Shown here: piece by piece, positions 50,499 through 60,610 of the stretch
Layout: every line of letters begins with the position of its first letter
Position numbering within the stretch: the first letter of the stretch is position 1
Source of the DNA: Wenyingzhuangia heitensis
Lineage (GTDB): Bacteria; Bacteroidota; Bacteroidia; Flavobacteriales; Flavobacteriaceae
DNA length: 64,000 nt
Assembly (NCBI RefSeq): GCF_011762155.1
Contig: NZ_JAASQL010000005.1
Span: 104,249-168,248, forward strand
Direction: 5' to 3'
Translations under genes and position numbers: made by a program
Notes under the pieces: generated by a model
The model's input: the letters and a program-made list of their open reading frames with translations, nothing else
What the model was told of the DNA's origin: nothing
Database searches by the model: none

Positions 50499-53400
50499 AT
50501 GGCATCAAACAAAAAATACTGGAAAAGTGTTGAAGAACTAAATGAAAATAGTTCTATTGTTGCTTCGCTTGAACAAAACGAATTTAATGAAGGACAAGCT
50601 CCTGAATCGTTTTTAGGTGATAAAGAAACTTTAGAATCGTCTAGTACAACAAGACGTGATTTCTTAAAATATGTTGGGTTTACAACAGCAGCTGCTTCAT
50701 TAGTAGCTTGTGAAGGACCAGTCGTTAAATCGATTCCTTATGTTGTAAAGCCAGAGGAGATTACTCCAGGGATTGCAAATTATTATGCCTCTACAATTGC
50801 AGATGGTTTTGATTTTGCAAACGTATTGGTGAAAACAAAAGAAGGTCGTCCTATTTTTATTTTACCAAATAAAGAAGCTAAAGGAACTACAAACGCTCGT
50901 GTAAACGCATCTGTATTATCATTATATGATAGTTTAAGATTACAAGGGCCAAAGATTAAGGGTAATACAGCTTCTTGGTCTGATGTAAACGGAAAAATTA
51001 CGGCTCAATTAGAAGAGATTTCTAAATCTGGAGAGAAAATAGTTTTCTTAACAGGTACTTTAGCAAGTCCTTCTACAGATGCTTTGATTGCTGAGTTTTC
51101 AAAAAAATACAATAATGTTTCTCACGTAGTATATGATGCTATTTCTGAATCAGCTGCTTTAGATGCTTTTCAAGAAGTTTACGGAGAAAGAGCATTGCCT
51201 AATTATAAATTGGAAGATGCTAAAACAATTGTTTCTATAGGTGCAGATTTCTTAGGAGATTGGCAAGGTGGAGGATTTGAAGCTGCGTATGCTCAAGGAA
51301 GAGATGTAAAAGCAGGGAAGTTTTCTCGCCATATTCAATTTGAAGCAAACTACTCTTTAACAGGAGCAAATGCAGATAAAAGAGTTGTGTTAAAGCCATC
51401 TGAACAATCTTATGCGTTAATCAACTTATACAATGCTATAACAGGTGAGAATTTACCATCTAAAAAAACTCCTGGTGATGCTGCTATAAAACAAGCTGCT
51501 ACTCAATTGATAAAAGCAGGAAATAAAGCTGTTGTAATTACCGGAATTCAAGATAAAAATGCTCAATTAATTGCACTAGCAATTAATAACTTTTTAAGCT
51601 CTGAAATATTAGACGTTACAAACGTTAAATATACAAGAGCAGGAAATGATACTGAGGTTGCAAGTTTAGTTACTGAATTAAAAGCAGGTAAAGTAGGAGC
51701 TTTAATCACATATAATACAAACCCTGTTTACACATTGGCAAACGCTGCTGATTTTAAAGCAGGATTGTCAAAAACAAAATTAACAGTTGGGTTTTCTACT
51801 AAAGAAGACGAAACGTTAAGCGAAGTTCAGTTTGCTTTACCAATCCCTAGCTATTTGGAAGCATGGGGTGACGTTAAAATAACGGCAAATCAATACAGTT
51901 TAACACAGCCTACAATCAAACCTTTGTTTGATACAAAACAATTTCAAGATTGTTTATTAGCTTGGACTGGGCAAACAGTTTCTTATTACGATTACCTAGC
52001 TGCTTTTGCTAAATCTGAAATTTTAGGAGGTGCTTCTTGGAACAAAACATTACATGATGGTTTTGCAAAAGTTGATGTGACTTCTTTAAACGGAAATTCT
52101 ATAGATGCTGTAAATGCTGCCAAAGCTTTAAAAGCAGAAACTAAAACAGGTGAGTTTGAATTAACTTTATTCTCTTCTACTGCTTTAGGTGATAGTCAGC
52201 AAGCAAATAACCCTTGGTTACAAGAGTTGCCAGATCCATTAACAAGAGCATCTTGGGATAACTACTTATTAATGTCTCAAGCAGATGCTGATAAATTAGA
52301 GTTTACAAATCCAGTACAAGATAATGGAGCTATTAACGGACAATATGCTACTATTACTGTAAACGGAGTTAAAATAGAGAATGTTCCTGTGTTAATTCAA
52401 CCAGGGCAAGCACAAGGAACTATTGGACTGTCATACGGATATGGTAAAACAAAAGCGTTAAAAGAAGAGATGAAAGTAGGGGTTAACGCATATGCTGTAG
52501 CCTTTGGTGGAACTCAAATAGCTTCTATTGTTAATACTGGTGAAGAGCATTTATTTGCTTGTGAACAATTACAACACACAATAGCAGGTCGTCACGATAT
52601 TTTAAGAGAAACAGGATTAGAAGATTATATTCACGGTAATGCCAAAGAATGGAATCCAAGACCTGAAGTTTCTTTAAAACACGAATCTGTAGATGTAACT
52701 TCTGTAGATTTATGGGAAGATCACGATAGATCTATTGGTCATCATTTTAACTTAAACATAGATTTAACATCTTGTACAGGATGTGGATCATGTGTAATTG
52801 CATGTCATGCAGAAAATAATGTTCCTGTTGTTGGTAAACATGAAGTACGTGTAGGTAGAGATATGCACTGGTTGCGTATTGATAGATATTACACTTCTGA
52901 AGGTGATGCAGGTTCTGCAAACAAAAAAATAAACCAAGCTTCATCAATAGATCAGGCAGATGTTTATGTTGCTTTAGAAACACCTGAGGCAATCAACCCT
53001 CAAGTTGCTTTTCAACCAATCATGTGTCAACACTGTAACCATGCACCATGTGAAACTGTATGTCCGGTAGCGGCAACATCACACGGTCGTCAAGGTCAAA
53101 ATCAAATGGCATATAACAGATGTGTAGGTACTCGTTACTGTGCTAACAACTGTCCTTATAGAGTACGTCGTTTTAACTGGTTTAAATACAATAACAACGA
53201 TGAGTTTGATTTCAACATGAATGATGACTTTGGTAAAATGGTATTAAATCCAGATGTAACAGTACGTTCTCGTGGAGTTATGGAAAAATGTTCAATGTGT
53301 ATTCAAATGACTCAAGCGACTATCTTACAAGCTAAAAATGAAGGTAGAGTAATTGAGGCGAATGAATTTACAACAGCTTGTTCTAGTGCTTGTGCTACAG

Positions 53401-53549
53401 GTTCTATCAAGTTTGGAGATATAAATAACTCAGAAGATGAAGTTACTGTTTTACGTGAAGATAAACGTGCATATAGATTGTTAGAGTTCATTGGAACAGA
53501 TAACAACGTAGTTTATCAAACTAAAATTAGAAATACAAACGAAGCTTAA
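50499..53549 (+). CDS. actB: Alternative complex III subunit B (molybdopterin-oxidoreductase-like, Fe-S)
   Basis: A 1016-residue ActB. The N-terminus has a twin-arginine signal (TTRRDFLKYVGF) followed by VACEG, so it is exported folded by Tat and may be lipid-anchored. The first two thirds is a molybdopterin-oxidoreductase fold without an obvious cofactor-binding cysteine, as in other ActB. The last third holds the Fe-S motifs CTGCGSCVIACH, CQHCNHAPCETVCP, CVGTRYCANNCPYR and CSMCIQ, which make three 4Fe-4S and one 3Fe-4S cluster in the family. It receives electrons from menaquinol oxidation in ActC and passes them to ActA. Confidence 0.92.
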   Translation: MASNKKYWKSVEELNENSSIVASLEQNEFNEGQAPESFLGDKETLESSSTTRRDFLKYVGFTTAAASLVACEGPVVKSIPYVVKPEEITPGIANYYASTIADGFDFANVLVKTKEGRPIFILPNKEAKGTTNARVNASVLSLYDSLRLQGPKIKGNTASWSDVNGKITAQLEEISKSGEKIVFLTGTLASPSTDALIAEFSKKYNNVSHVVYDAISESAALDAFQEVYGERALPNYKLEDAKTIVSIGADFLGDWQGGGFEAAYAQGRDVKAGKFSRHIQFEANYSLTGANADKRVVLKPSEQSYALINLYNAITGENLPSKKTPGDAAIKQAATQLIKAGNKAVVITGIQDKNAQLIALAINNFLSSEILDVTNVKYTRAGNDTEVASLVTELKAGKVGALITYNTNPVYTLANAADFKAGLSKTKLTVGFSTKEDETLSEVQFALPIPSYLEAWGDVKITANQYSLTQPTIKPLFDTKQFQDCLLAWTGQTVSYYDYLAAFAKSEILGGASWNKTLHDGFAKVDVTSLNGNSIDAVNAAKALKAETKTGEFELTLFSSTALGDSQQANNPWLQELPDPLTRASWDNYLLMSQADADKLEFTNPVQDNGAINGQYATITVNGVKIENVPVLIQPGQAQGTIGLSYGYGKTKALKEEMKVGVNAYAVAFGGTQIASIVNTGEEHLFACEQLQHTIAGRHDILRETGLEDYIHGNAKEWNPRPEVSLKHESVDVTSVDLWEDHDRSIGHHFNLNIDLTSCTGCGSCVIACHAENNVPVVGKHEVRVGRDMHWLRIDRYYTSEGDAGSANKKINQASSIDQADVYVALETPEAINPQVAFQPIMCQHCNHAPCETVCPVAATSHGRQGQNQMAYNRCVGTRYCANNCPYRVRRFNWFKYNNNDEFDFNMNDDFGKMVLNPDVTVRSRGVMEKCSMCIQMTQATILQAKNEGRVIEANEFTTACSSACATGSIKFGDINNSEDEVTVLREDKRAYRLLEFIGTDNNVVYQTKIRNTNEA

Positions 53550-53580
53550 AAAGGAATAACTAAAATTTAAATTTAATTAT

Positions 53581-54981
53581 ATGTCGTCTCATTACGAAGC
53601 ACCCATCAGAGAACCTTTAGTTTTAGGGGAAAAGAGTTACCACGATATCACAATGGATATTGTAAAACCTATAGAGGGTAAGGCAAATAAAAATTGGTAT
53701 ATAGCATTTACAATTGCATTGATCGCATTTTTGTGGGGTGTAGGTTGTATTTTATATACAATTGGAACAGGAATTGGAGTTTGGGGATTGAACAAGAACA
53801 TTGGATGGGCTTGGGATATTACTAACTTTGTATGGTGGGTAGGTATTGGTCATGCCGGTACATTAATATCAGCAGTACTTTTATTGTTCCGTCAAAAGTG
53901 GAGAATGGCAATTAACCGTTCTGCAGAAGCAATGACAATTTTTGCGGTTTTCCAAGCGGGTTTGTTTCCCTTAATTCACATGGGTAGACCATGGAACGGA
54001 TATTGGGTATTACCAATTCCAAACCAATTTGGTTCGTTATGGGTAAACTTCAACTCACCTTTGTTATGGGATGTATTCGCAATTTCAACTTATTTATCTG
54101 TATCGCTAGTATTCTGGTGGACTGGTTTATTACCTGACTTTGCAATGATTAGAGATAGAGCTGTTAAACCTTTTCAGAAAAAGATATACGCTTTGTTATC
54201 TTTTGGATGGTCTGGTAGGGCAAAGGATTGGCAACGTTTTGAAGAAGTTTCATTAGTGTTAGCTGGTTTGGCAACACCATTAGTACTTTCTGTACATACT
54301 ATTGTATCTATGGACTTTGCTACTTCTATTAACCCAGGATGGCACTCAACAATCTTTCCTCCTTATTTTGTGGCTGGAGCAATCTTCTCTGGATTTGCAA
54401 TGGTACAAACTTTATTAGGGATAATGAGAAAGGTATCTAACTTAGAAAGTTACATTACACGTTTACACGTAGAATACATGAACATTGTAATTATGGTTAC
54501 AGGTGGTATTGTAGCTGTTGCTTATGCATCAGAGTTCTTTATTGCATGGTACACAGGTTCTCCTTACGAGAATTATACATATATGTCTATTGGTGCTGCA
54601 ACAGGACCTTATGGATGGGCATTCTGGTCGTTGATATTATTTAACATTGCAATACCTCAATTATTGTGGATCCAAAAAGTAAGAAGAAGTTTTATCATGT
54701 CTTTTATTATCTCTATAGCAATTAACATTGGTATGTGGTTTGAGCGTTTTGATATTATTGCAATTGTATTAAGTAAAGGTCACTTACCATCAACTTGGAC
54801 ACGATTTGAGCCTACATTTGTAGATGTTGGTGTATTTGTTGGTACGATTGGATTCTTCTTTGTATTGTTCTTATTATATGCTAGAACATTCCCTGTAATT
54901 GCTCAGGCAGAAGTAAAAACAATTATGAAATCTTCAGGAGAACATTATAAACAATTAAGAGACGGAAAAAATGAGCACTAA
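53581..54981 (+). CDS. actC: Alternative complex III subunit C (NrfD-like quinol-oxidising subunit)
   Basis: A 466-residue integral membrane protein of the NrfD/PsrC family with about ten transmembrane helices. It begins with a short cytoplasmic N-terminus. The first helices have FTIALIAFLWGVGCILYTIG and WWVGIGHAGTLISAVLLLFR with the conserved His. It binds menaquinol and delivers electrons to ActB. It overlaps the next gene (actD) by 11 bases, implying coupled translation. Confidence 0.92.
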   Translation: MSSHYEAPIREPLVLGEKSYHDITMDIVKPIEGKANKNWYIAFTIALIAFLWGVGCILYTIGTGIGVWGLNKNIGWAWDITNFVWWVGIGHAGTLISAVLLLFRQKWRMAINRSAEAMTIFAVFQAGLFPLIHMGRPWNGYWVLPIPNQFGSLWVNFNSPLLWDVFAISTYLSVSLVFWWTGLLPDFAMIRDRAVKPFQKKIYALLSFGWSGRAKDWQRFEEVSLVLAGLATPLVLSVHTIVSMDFATSINPGWHSTIFPPYFVAGAIFSGFAMVQTLLGIMRKVSNLESYITRLHVEYMNIVIMVTGGIVAVAYASEFFIAWYTGSPYENYTYMSIGAATGPYGWAFWSLILFNIAIPQLLWIQKVRRSFIMSFIISIAINIGMWFERFDIIAIVLSKGHLPSTWTRFEPTFVDVGVFVGTIGFFFVLFLLYARTFPVIAQAEVKTIMKSSGEHYKQLRDGKNEH

Positions 54982-55498
54982 TAAAGTTATACACGCATTA
55001 TATAATGATGATGATGTTTTAATGGATGCCGTTAAAACAGTAAAAGAAGCTAATCATCATATTGAAGAAGTTTTTACACCGTTTCCAGTTCACGGTTTAG
55101 ATAAATTATTAGGATTGCCACACACGCGTTTAGCAATATGTGCTTTCTTATACGGTTTAACAGGATTGGCTTTTGCTATTTGGATGACAAATTACATGAT
55201 GATTGATAATTGGCCACAAGATATTGGTGGTAAACCAAGTTTCTCATGGATTGTAAACATGCCTGCCTTTGTGCCAATTATGTTTGAATTAACAGTTTTC
55301 TTTGCCGCTCACTTAATGGTAATTACTTTTTATATGAGAAGTAGATTATGGCCTTTTAAAGAAGCAGAAAATCCTGATCCAAGAACTACAGATGATATCT
55401 TTTTAATGGAGATTCCTGTACATAATAATGAAGAAGAATTAACAGCTTTGTTAAACACTACAAATGCTGTTGAGATTAAAGTAATTGAAAAGCACTAA
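54971..55498 (+). CDS. actD: Alternative complex III subunit D (DUF3341)
   Basis: A 175-residue membrane subunit of the DUF3341 type. The N-terminal domain (IHALYNDDDVLMDAVKTVKE, EVFTPFPVHGLDKLLGL) is cytoplasmic and followed by two transmembrane helices (about 55-80 and 100-122). It is a structural subunit of the complex. It starts inside actC and is followed after 5 bases by actE. Confidence 0.9.
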   Translation: MSTNKVIHALYNDDDVLMDAVKTVKEANHHIEEVFTPFPVHGLDKLLGLPHTRLAICAFLYGLTGLAFAIWMTNYMMIDNWPQDIGGKPSFSWIVNMPAFVPIMFELTVFFAAHLMVITFYMRSRLWPFKEAENPDPRTTDDIFLMEIPVHNNEEELTALLNTTNAVEIKVIEKH

Positions 55499-55503
55499 CA
55501 ACC

Positions 55504-56055
55504 ATGAGTAGATTATTTAAAATTACAGCAATTTTAGCAGTGGTAGCATTAACGTTTACTTCATGCGATAAAACAAAACGTAACTTACAGTTCATGCCAG
55601 ATATGTATGAATCGGTTGCGGGTGAGCCATATGCAAAAAGTGTCGTTTTTACGAACGGTATTGAAGCACAAAAACCAGTTGAAGGTTCTATTTCTAGAGG
55701 ACACATTCCTTATGAATATCCTGATACTAACGAAGGTTATGAGAATGCTAAGCAAAATTTAAAATCTCCATTAACAGCAGCAGATTTAGATAGTGAAAAT
55801 GCAAAGAATTTATACACAATCTACTGTTCGGTATGTCACGGTAAAAAAGGTGATGGACAAGGGGATTTAGTAAAAAGAGAAAAATTCTTAGGAATTCCTA
55901 ATTACAAGGATAGAGATGTTACAGAAGGAAGTATTTACCACGTAATTATGCATGGTAGAAACATGATGGGATCTCATGCTTCTCAATTAAATGAAAAAGA
56001 ACGTTGGTTAATTGTTCAACACGTTCAAGAATTAAGAAACAACTTGTTAAAATAA
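55504..56055 (+). CDS. actE: Alternative complex III subunit E, monohaem cytochrome c lipoprotein
   Basis: A 183-residue cytochrome. The signal peptide ends in a lipobox (LTFTSC), so it is lipid-anchored. One haem site is present, IYCSVCHGKKGDGQG, with a Met ligand in the later MHGRNMMGSHASQL region. It is the electron-exit subunit toward the oxidase. It lies between actD and actF in the operon. Confidence 0.92.
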   Translation: MSRLFKITAILAVVALTFTSCDKTKRNLQFMPDMYESVAGEPYAKSVVFTNGIEAQKPVEGSISRGHIPYEYPDTNEGYENAKQNLKSPLTAADLDSENAKNLYTIYCSVCHGKKGDGQGDLVKREKFLGIPNYKDRDVTEGSIYHVIMHGRNMMGSHASQLNEKERWLIVQHVQELRNNLLK

Positions 56056-56077
56056 TTACCAAACACTTAGATAGATT

Positions 56078-57490
56078 ATGTATCAATTTTCAAGTAAATT
56101 AAAAATATCAGCTATAGCCTTAATGGTTGTAGGTTTAATAGGTATTATCATCGGTTTTGCTTCTGCTCCAAGTACAGAAGCTGAAGTAGCAGAGATTTTG
56201 GCTCATCAAGAATCACATGGTACTCATGGTGAAGCTCACGCTACAAAAGAAGTTGCTCATCATGATGCACACGCAGAAGTAGCTCACGAAAATCATCATG
56301 AAGGGGTTAAACATGATGCGCATACTGTAGATGCTCACGAAACAGAAGCTCATGCAGAAGGACATAGTGATCATCACTTAGCACATGTATTACACCAATT
56401 ACAAAATAGACCATGGGCAGCATTTTATGTAGCTTTGTTCTTTTTTACATTTGTAACAATTGTTGTTTTTGCATTCTTAAATATTCAAAGAGTAGCACAA
56501 GCTGGTTGGTCAATTGTATTATTTAGAGTAATGGAAGGAATCTCAGGATTTTTACCATATGTATCTGTAATATTTATTGTCTTTCTTGTAATTACAGCAT
56601 TTCATGGAAATCATTTATTTGTCTGGATGGCAGATGGAACAGTAGATCCAACATCAGCAAATTACGATGAATTAATAGCAAATAAACAAGCCTGGTTAAA
56701 TACTCCAAGATGGTTGATTTCTGGAATTATATATTTAGTGGGATGGAATGTATTCCGTTACTTAAATAGAAAATATTCTTTATTACAAGACAACGCAGGA
56801 GATTTAGTAAACTACTATAAAAATTATAAAATTGGAGTAGCTTTTTTAGCATTTTTCATTTTTACAGAATCTATGTCTGTATGGGATTGGATTATGGGCT
56901 TAGACCCTCACTGGTTCTCTACATTATTTGGATGGTATGTACTAGCAACTGCTTTAGTTTCTGCTTTAACAGTAATTGCAATGGTTACGGTTTATTTAAA
57001 ATCTAAAGGATATTTAGAAGTAGTAAATAATAGTCATTTACATGATTTAGCAAAATTCATGTTCGGTTTTTCTATTTTTTGGTCTTACCTATGGTTCGCT
57101 CAATTTATGCTAATTTGGTATGCAGATATGCCAGAAGAAACAGTCTATTTTGTACAGCGTTTTGACGATTATAAATTTTTATTTTTAGGAATGATTCCTT
57201 TAAATTTTATATTACCAGTATTAATGTTAGTTAATAGTGACTTTAAACGTATTCCGCAAATAGTTTTAGGAGTTGGTACAATCATTTTAGTAGGACATTA
57301 TATAGATGTTTTTGTAATGATTATGCCTGGAACTGTTGGAGATCAATGGGGGTTCGGAATCACTGAAATTGCAAGTATCTTATTTTTCTTAGGATTATTT
57401 ATATATGCAGTATTTACTACTATAAGTAAAGCTCCATTAATTGCAAAAGGAAATCCTTTCTTACATGAGAGTGAACACTTCCATTATTAA
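56078..57490 (+). CDS. actF: Alternative complex III subunit F with His-rich insertion
   Basis: A 470-residue membrane protein with about ten transmembrane helices, related to ActC and also able to form a quinone or proton path in the complex. After the first helix (about 8-30) there is a loop of some 70 residues (about 35-108) that is extremely rich in His, with Ala, Glu and Asp (for example HHDAHAEVAHENHHEG). By my count it has about 19 His. The rest is normal for ActF (WSYLWFAQFMLIWYADMPEE). The His-rich loop lies on the side of the membrane reached after helix 1 and might hold Cu or Zn. Confidence 0.92.
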   Translation: MYQFSSKLKISAIALMVVGLIGIIIGFASAPSTEAEVAEILAHQESHGTHGEAHATKEVAHHDAHAEVAHENHHEGVKHDAHTVDAHETEAHAEGHSDHHLAHVLHQLQNRPWAAFYVALFFFTFVTIVVFAFLNIQRVAQAGWSIVLFRVMEGISGFLPYVSVIFIVFLVITAFHGNHLFVWMADGTVDPTSANYDELIANKQAWLNTPRWLISGIIYLVGWNVFRYLNRKYSLLQDNAGDLVNYYKNYKIGVAFLAFFIFTESMSVWDWIMGLDPHWFSTLFGWYVLATALVSALTVIAMVTVYLKSKGYLEVVNNSHLHDLAKFMFGFSIFWSYLWFAQFMLIWYADMPEETVYFVQRFDDYKFLFLGMIPLNFILPVLMLVNSDFKRIPQIVLGVGTIILVGHYIDVFVMIMPGTVGDQWGFGITEIASILFFLGLFIYAVFTTISKAPLIAKGNPFLHESEHFHY

Positions 57491-57529
57491 TATATATCAT
57501 TACATTTGCAAAAAACTTAAAACAAAATT

Positions 57530-58594
57530 ATGTTAGCTTTATTTTATTTTTTCGTAGCTGTTGCTTTTGCCATTGGTGTTTGGCAAGTAAATAAACTACT
57601 TACATACAGAGTTATTTTTAACGAAATTAAAGATGGTAAAAAAACCATTACTTTAGAGAACGATAACAATCCTATCGCCACAGAAAAAGATAATAATTTA
57701 CAAGGTAAATTGTTTTTAATCTTTTTAATTGGATTCTACCTTTTAATGGGGTATTGCTTAATATTCCTACAAGATATTATGTTACCAGATTCAGCCTCTA
57801 TAGAAGGTGAAGATTATGATAACTTATATAGAATTACTTTCTGGTTAATTGGAGTAGTACAGTTTATAACGCAAGCTTTATTATACTTTTTTGCGTATAA
57901 ATACAGAGGTGTAAAAGGAACAAAAGCAACGTTCTTTGCGGATTCTCATAAGTTAGAGTTAATATGGACAACCATTCCTACTGTAGTTTTAGCAGTATTA
58001 ATTTTATATGGACTATCTATTTGGAATGATGTTACTGATTTAGAAGGTGACGATGCTATTTTAGTAGAAGTTTACGCCAAGCAATTTGCTTGGGAAGCAA
58101 GATACGCTGGTAGAGATAACGAATTAGGACGTGGAAACGTTAGAAATATAGAAGGAGCAAATTCTATGGGTATTGATTTAACAGATGCTAAATCTTCTGA
58201 TGATATTCCAGTACGTGAATTACACTTACCAGTAGGTAAAAAAGTGGTGTTTAAATTCCGTTCTCAAGATGTATTACATTCAGCTTACATGCCTCACTTT
58301 AGAGCACAAATGAACTGTGTTCCTGGTATGGTTACTGAATTTGGTTTTACTCCTAAATTCACGACAGAAGAAATGAGACAACAAAAAGATGTAATTCGTA
58401 AAGTTGCTAGTGTAAATAAAGTTAGACAAGCAAATGGAGACGATGCTTATGAATTTGATTACTTATTACTTTGTAATAAAATTTGTGGACCTTCACATTA
58501 TAATATGCAAATGAAAATTGTTGTTGAATCAGAAAAAGATTATTTAATCTGGTTGAATCAACAAAAAACTGCAAAAGAATTATTTAAGTTATAA
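57530..58594 (+). CDS. coxB: Cytochrome c oxidase subunit II
   Basis: A 354-residue subunit II with an extra N-terminal hydrophobic segment. Two helices anchor it (about 60-82 and 100-125); the CuA domain follows with RSQDVLHSAYMPHFRAQMNC and the ligand cluster LLCNKICGPSHYNMQM (Cys, Cys, His and Met). It accepts electrons from cytochrome c and passes them to CoxA. It follows actF by 39 bases, so complex III and oxidase are made from one operon. Confidence 0.95.
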   Translation: MLALFYFFVAVAFAIGVWQVNKLLTYRVIFNEIKDGKKTITLENDNNPIATEKDNNLQGKLFLIFLIGFYLLMGYCLIFLQDIMLPDSASIEGEDYDNLYRITFWLIGVVQFITQALLYFFAYKYRGVKGTKATFFADSHKLELIWTTIPTVVLAVLILYGLSIWNDVTDLEGDDAILVEVYAKQFAWEARYAGRDNELGRGNVRNIEGANSMGIDLTDAKSSDDIPVRELHLPVGKKVVFKFRSQDVLHSAYMPHFRAQMNCVPGMVTEFGFTPKFTTEEMRQQKDVIRKVASVNKVRQANGDDAYEFDYLLLCNKICGPSHYNMQMKIVVESEKDYLIWLNQQKTAKELFKL

Positions 58595-58631
58595 AACCTG
58601 TTCTTAGAATCAAAAAAAGAAAAAATTTATT

Positions 58632-60407
58632 ATGTCAGAACATCATCATAAAGAAACTTTCGTAACTAAATATATATTTAGTTTAGATCATAAAATGATT
58701 TCAAAGCAGTTTTTAGTAACTGGTATGATCATGGGGGTTATTGGAGTTTTAATGTCTTTATTATTTAGACTTCAAATCGCATGGCCAGAGCAATCATTTT
58801 CTATTATAGAGGCTTTTTTACCAGAACGTTTCCAATCAGAAACAGGAGTAATGAAACCAGATATTTACTTAGCCTTAGTTACAATTCACGGTACTATAAT
58901 GGTATTCTTTGTATTAACAGCAGGTTTAAGTGGTACTTTTTCTAACTTATTAATTCCATTGCAAATCGGAGCTCGTGATATGGCTTCTGGATTTATGAAC
59001 TGTCTATCTTTTTGGTTGTTCTTTATTTCTAGTGTAATCATGGTAGTTTCTTTATTTGTGCAAGCTGGACCAGCTTCTGCTGGATGGACAATCTATCCAC
59101 CATTATCTGCATTGCCACAAGCAATCCCAGGTTCAGGTACAGGTATGACATTATGGTTAGTTTCTATGGCTATCTTTATTGCACAGTCTTTAATCGGTTC
59201 TTTAAATTATATTGTTACTATTCTAAACTTAAGAACCAAAGGAATGACAATGACAAGATTGCCATTAACAATGTGGGCATTGTTTATTACAGCAATTATT
59301 GGTGTAGTTTCTTTCCCAGTATTGTTCTCTGCAGCATTGTTGTTAATTTTTGATAGAAGTTTTGGAACATCTTTTTACTTATCTGATATTTTTATAGGAG
59401 GAGAAGTATTAAACTACCAAGGTGGTTCTCCTGTATTGTTTGAGCATTTATTTTGGTTCTTAGGTCACCCTGAGGTATACATTGTATTATTACCAGCATT
59501 AGGGTTAACTTCAGAAATTATATCCACAAATTCACGTAAACCAATTTTTGGTTACCGTGCAATGATTGGTTCTATTATGGCAATTGCTTTCTTATCTACA
59601 ATTGTTTGGGGTCACCATATGTTTATTTCAGGAATGAACCCTTTCTTAGGATCTGTATTTACATTTACGACTTTGTTGATTGCAATCCCATCAGCAGTAA
59701 AAGCATTTAACTATATCACAACCTTGTGGAAAGGTAACTTACAGTTCAACCCTGCAATGTTATTTTCTATCGGATTGGTATCAACATTTATAACAGGAGG
59801 ATTAACAGGAATTGTTTTGGGAGATTCTGCTTTAGATATTAACGTACACGATACATATTTTGTTGTAGCACATTTCCACTTAGTAATGGGTGTATCTGCA
59901 ATCTACGGAATGTACGCAGGTATTTATCACTGGTTCCCTAAAATGTACGGAAGAATGATGAACAAAACTTTAGGGTATGTCCACTTCTGGATCACTGCTA
60001 TTGCAGCTTACGGAGTTTTCTTCCCAATGCACTTTATTGGTTTGGCAGGTTTACCACGTAGATATTATACAAATACAAACTTTCCATTGTTTGATGATTT
60101 AGCAAATGTAAACCAAGTAATGACTATTTTTGCATTGATTGGTGGAGTAGCACAAATTGTTTTTTTAGTAAACTTCTTTATGAGTATTTACAAAGGAAAA
60201 GTAGCTTCTCAAAACCCATGGAGATCTAATACGTTAGAGTGGACAACACCAGTGGAACATGTCCACGGAAACTGGCCAGGAGAAATTCCAGAAGTATTTC
60301 GTTGGCCATATGATTATAGCAAAGTTGATGAAAATGGAGAATATATTTTTGGAGAAGATTATATTATGCAAACGGTTCCTTTAAAAGCAGGAGAAGAAGA
60401 ATCATAA
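58632..60407 (+). CDS. coxA: Cytochrome c oxidase subunit I
   Basis: A 591-residue haem-copper oxidase catalytic subunit with twelve helices. The haem a His is in VTIHGTIMVFFVL. The CuB ligand and Tyr cross-link motif is FLGHPEVYIVLLP, with WGHHMF for the second and third CuB His. DTYFVVAHFHLVMG carries the last two His (haem a and haem a3). The Glu at the end of the D-channel is replaced in the usual way around GHPEVY, so class A1/A2 cannot be fixed here. It is the last gene of the operon, before a strong terminator. No subunit III or IV gene follows. Confidence 0.95.
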   Translation: MSEHHHKETFVTKYIFSLDHKMISKQFLVTGMIMGVIGVLMSLLFRLQIAWPEQSFSIIEAFLPERFQSETGVMKPDIYLALVTIHGTIMVFFVLTAGLSGTFSNLLIPLQIGARDMASGFMNCLSFWLFFISSVIMVVSLFVQAGPASAGWTIYPPLSALPQAIPGSGTGMTLWLVSMAIFIAQSLIGSLNYIVTILNLRTKGMTMTRLPLTMWALFITAIIGVVSFPVLFSAALLLIFDRSFGTSFYLSDIFIGGEVLNYQGGSPVLFEHLFWFLGHPEVYIVLLPALGLTSEIISTNSRKPIFGYRAMIGSIMAIAFLSTIVWGHHMFISGMNPFLGSVFTFTTLLIAIPSAVKAFNYITTLWKGNLQFNPAMLFSIGLVSTFITGGLTGIVLGDSALDINVHDTYFVVAHFHLVMGVSAIYGMYAGIYHWFPKMYGRMMNKTLGYVHFWITAIAAYGVFFPMHFIGLAGLPRRYYTNTNFPLFDDLANVNQVMTIFALIGGVAQIVFLVNFFMSIYKGKVASQNPWRSNTLEWTTPVEHVHGNWPGEIPEVFRWPYDYSKVDENGEYIFGEDYIMQTVPLKAGEEES

Positions 60408-60425
60408 TAAAAAAATAGAAAGTAT

Positions 60426-60459
60426 AAAAAACTCGATTGGGAAACCAATCGAGTTTTTT
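60426..60459 (+). terminator. Terminator of the act-cox operon
   Basis: AAAAAACTCGATTGG and CCAATCGAGTTTTTT pair around a GAAA loop 18 bases after the coxA stop. Confidence 0.9.
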
Positions 60460-60610
60460 GTTTTTAATAAATCATCCAAATACTGTTTAAGACCAATACT
60501 GTTCTAAAATAGGAGTGATAGATGTTATATTATAAATTCACAAATTATTTGGTTGAAATCTATATATAAAAACATTTTTTTTAAATAAAGTTTAATAAAT
60601 AGGTGTCTAA

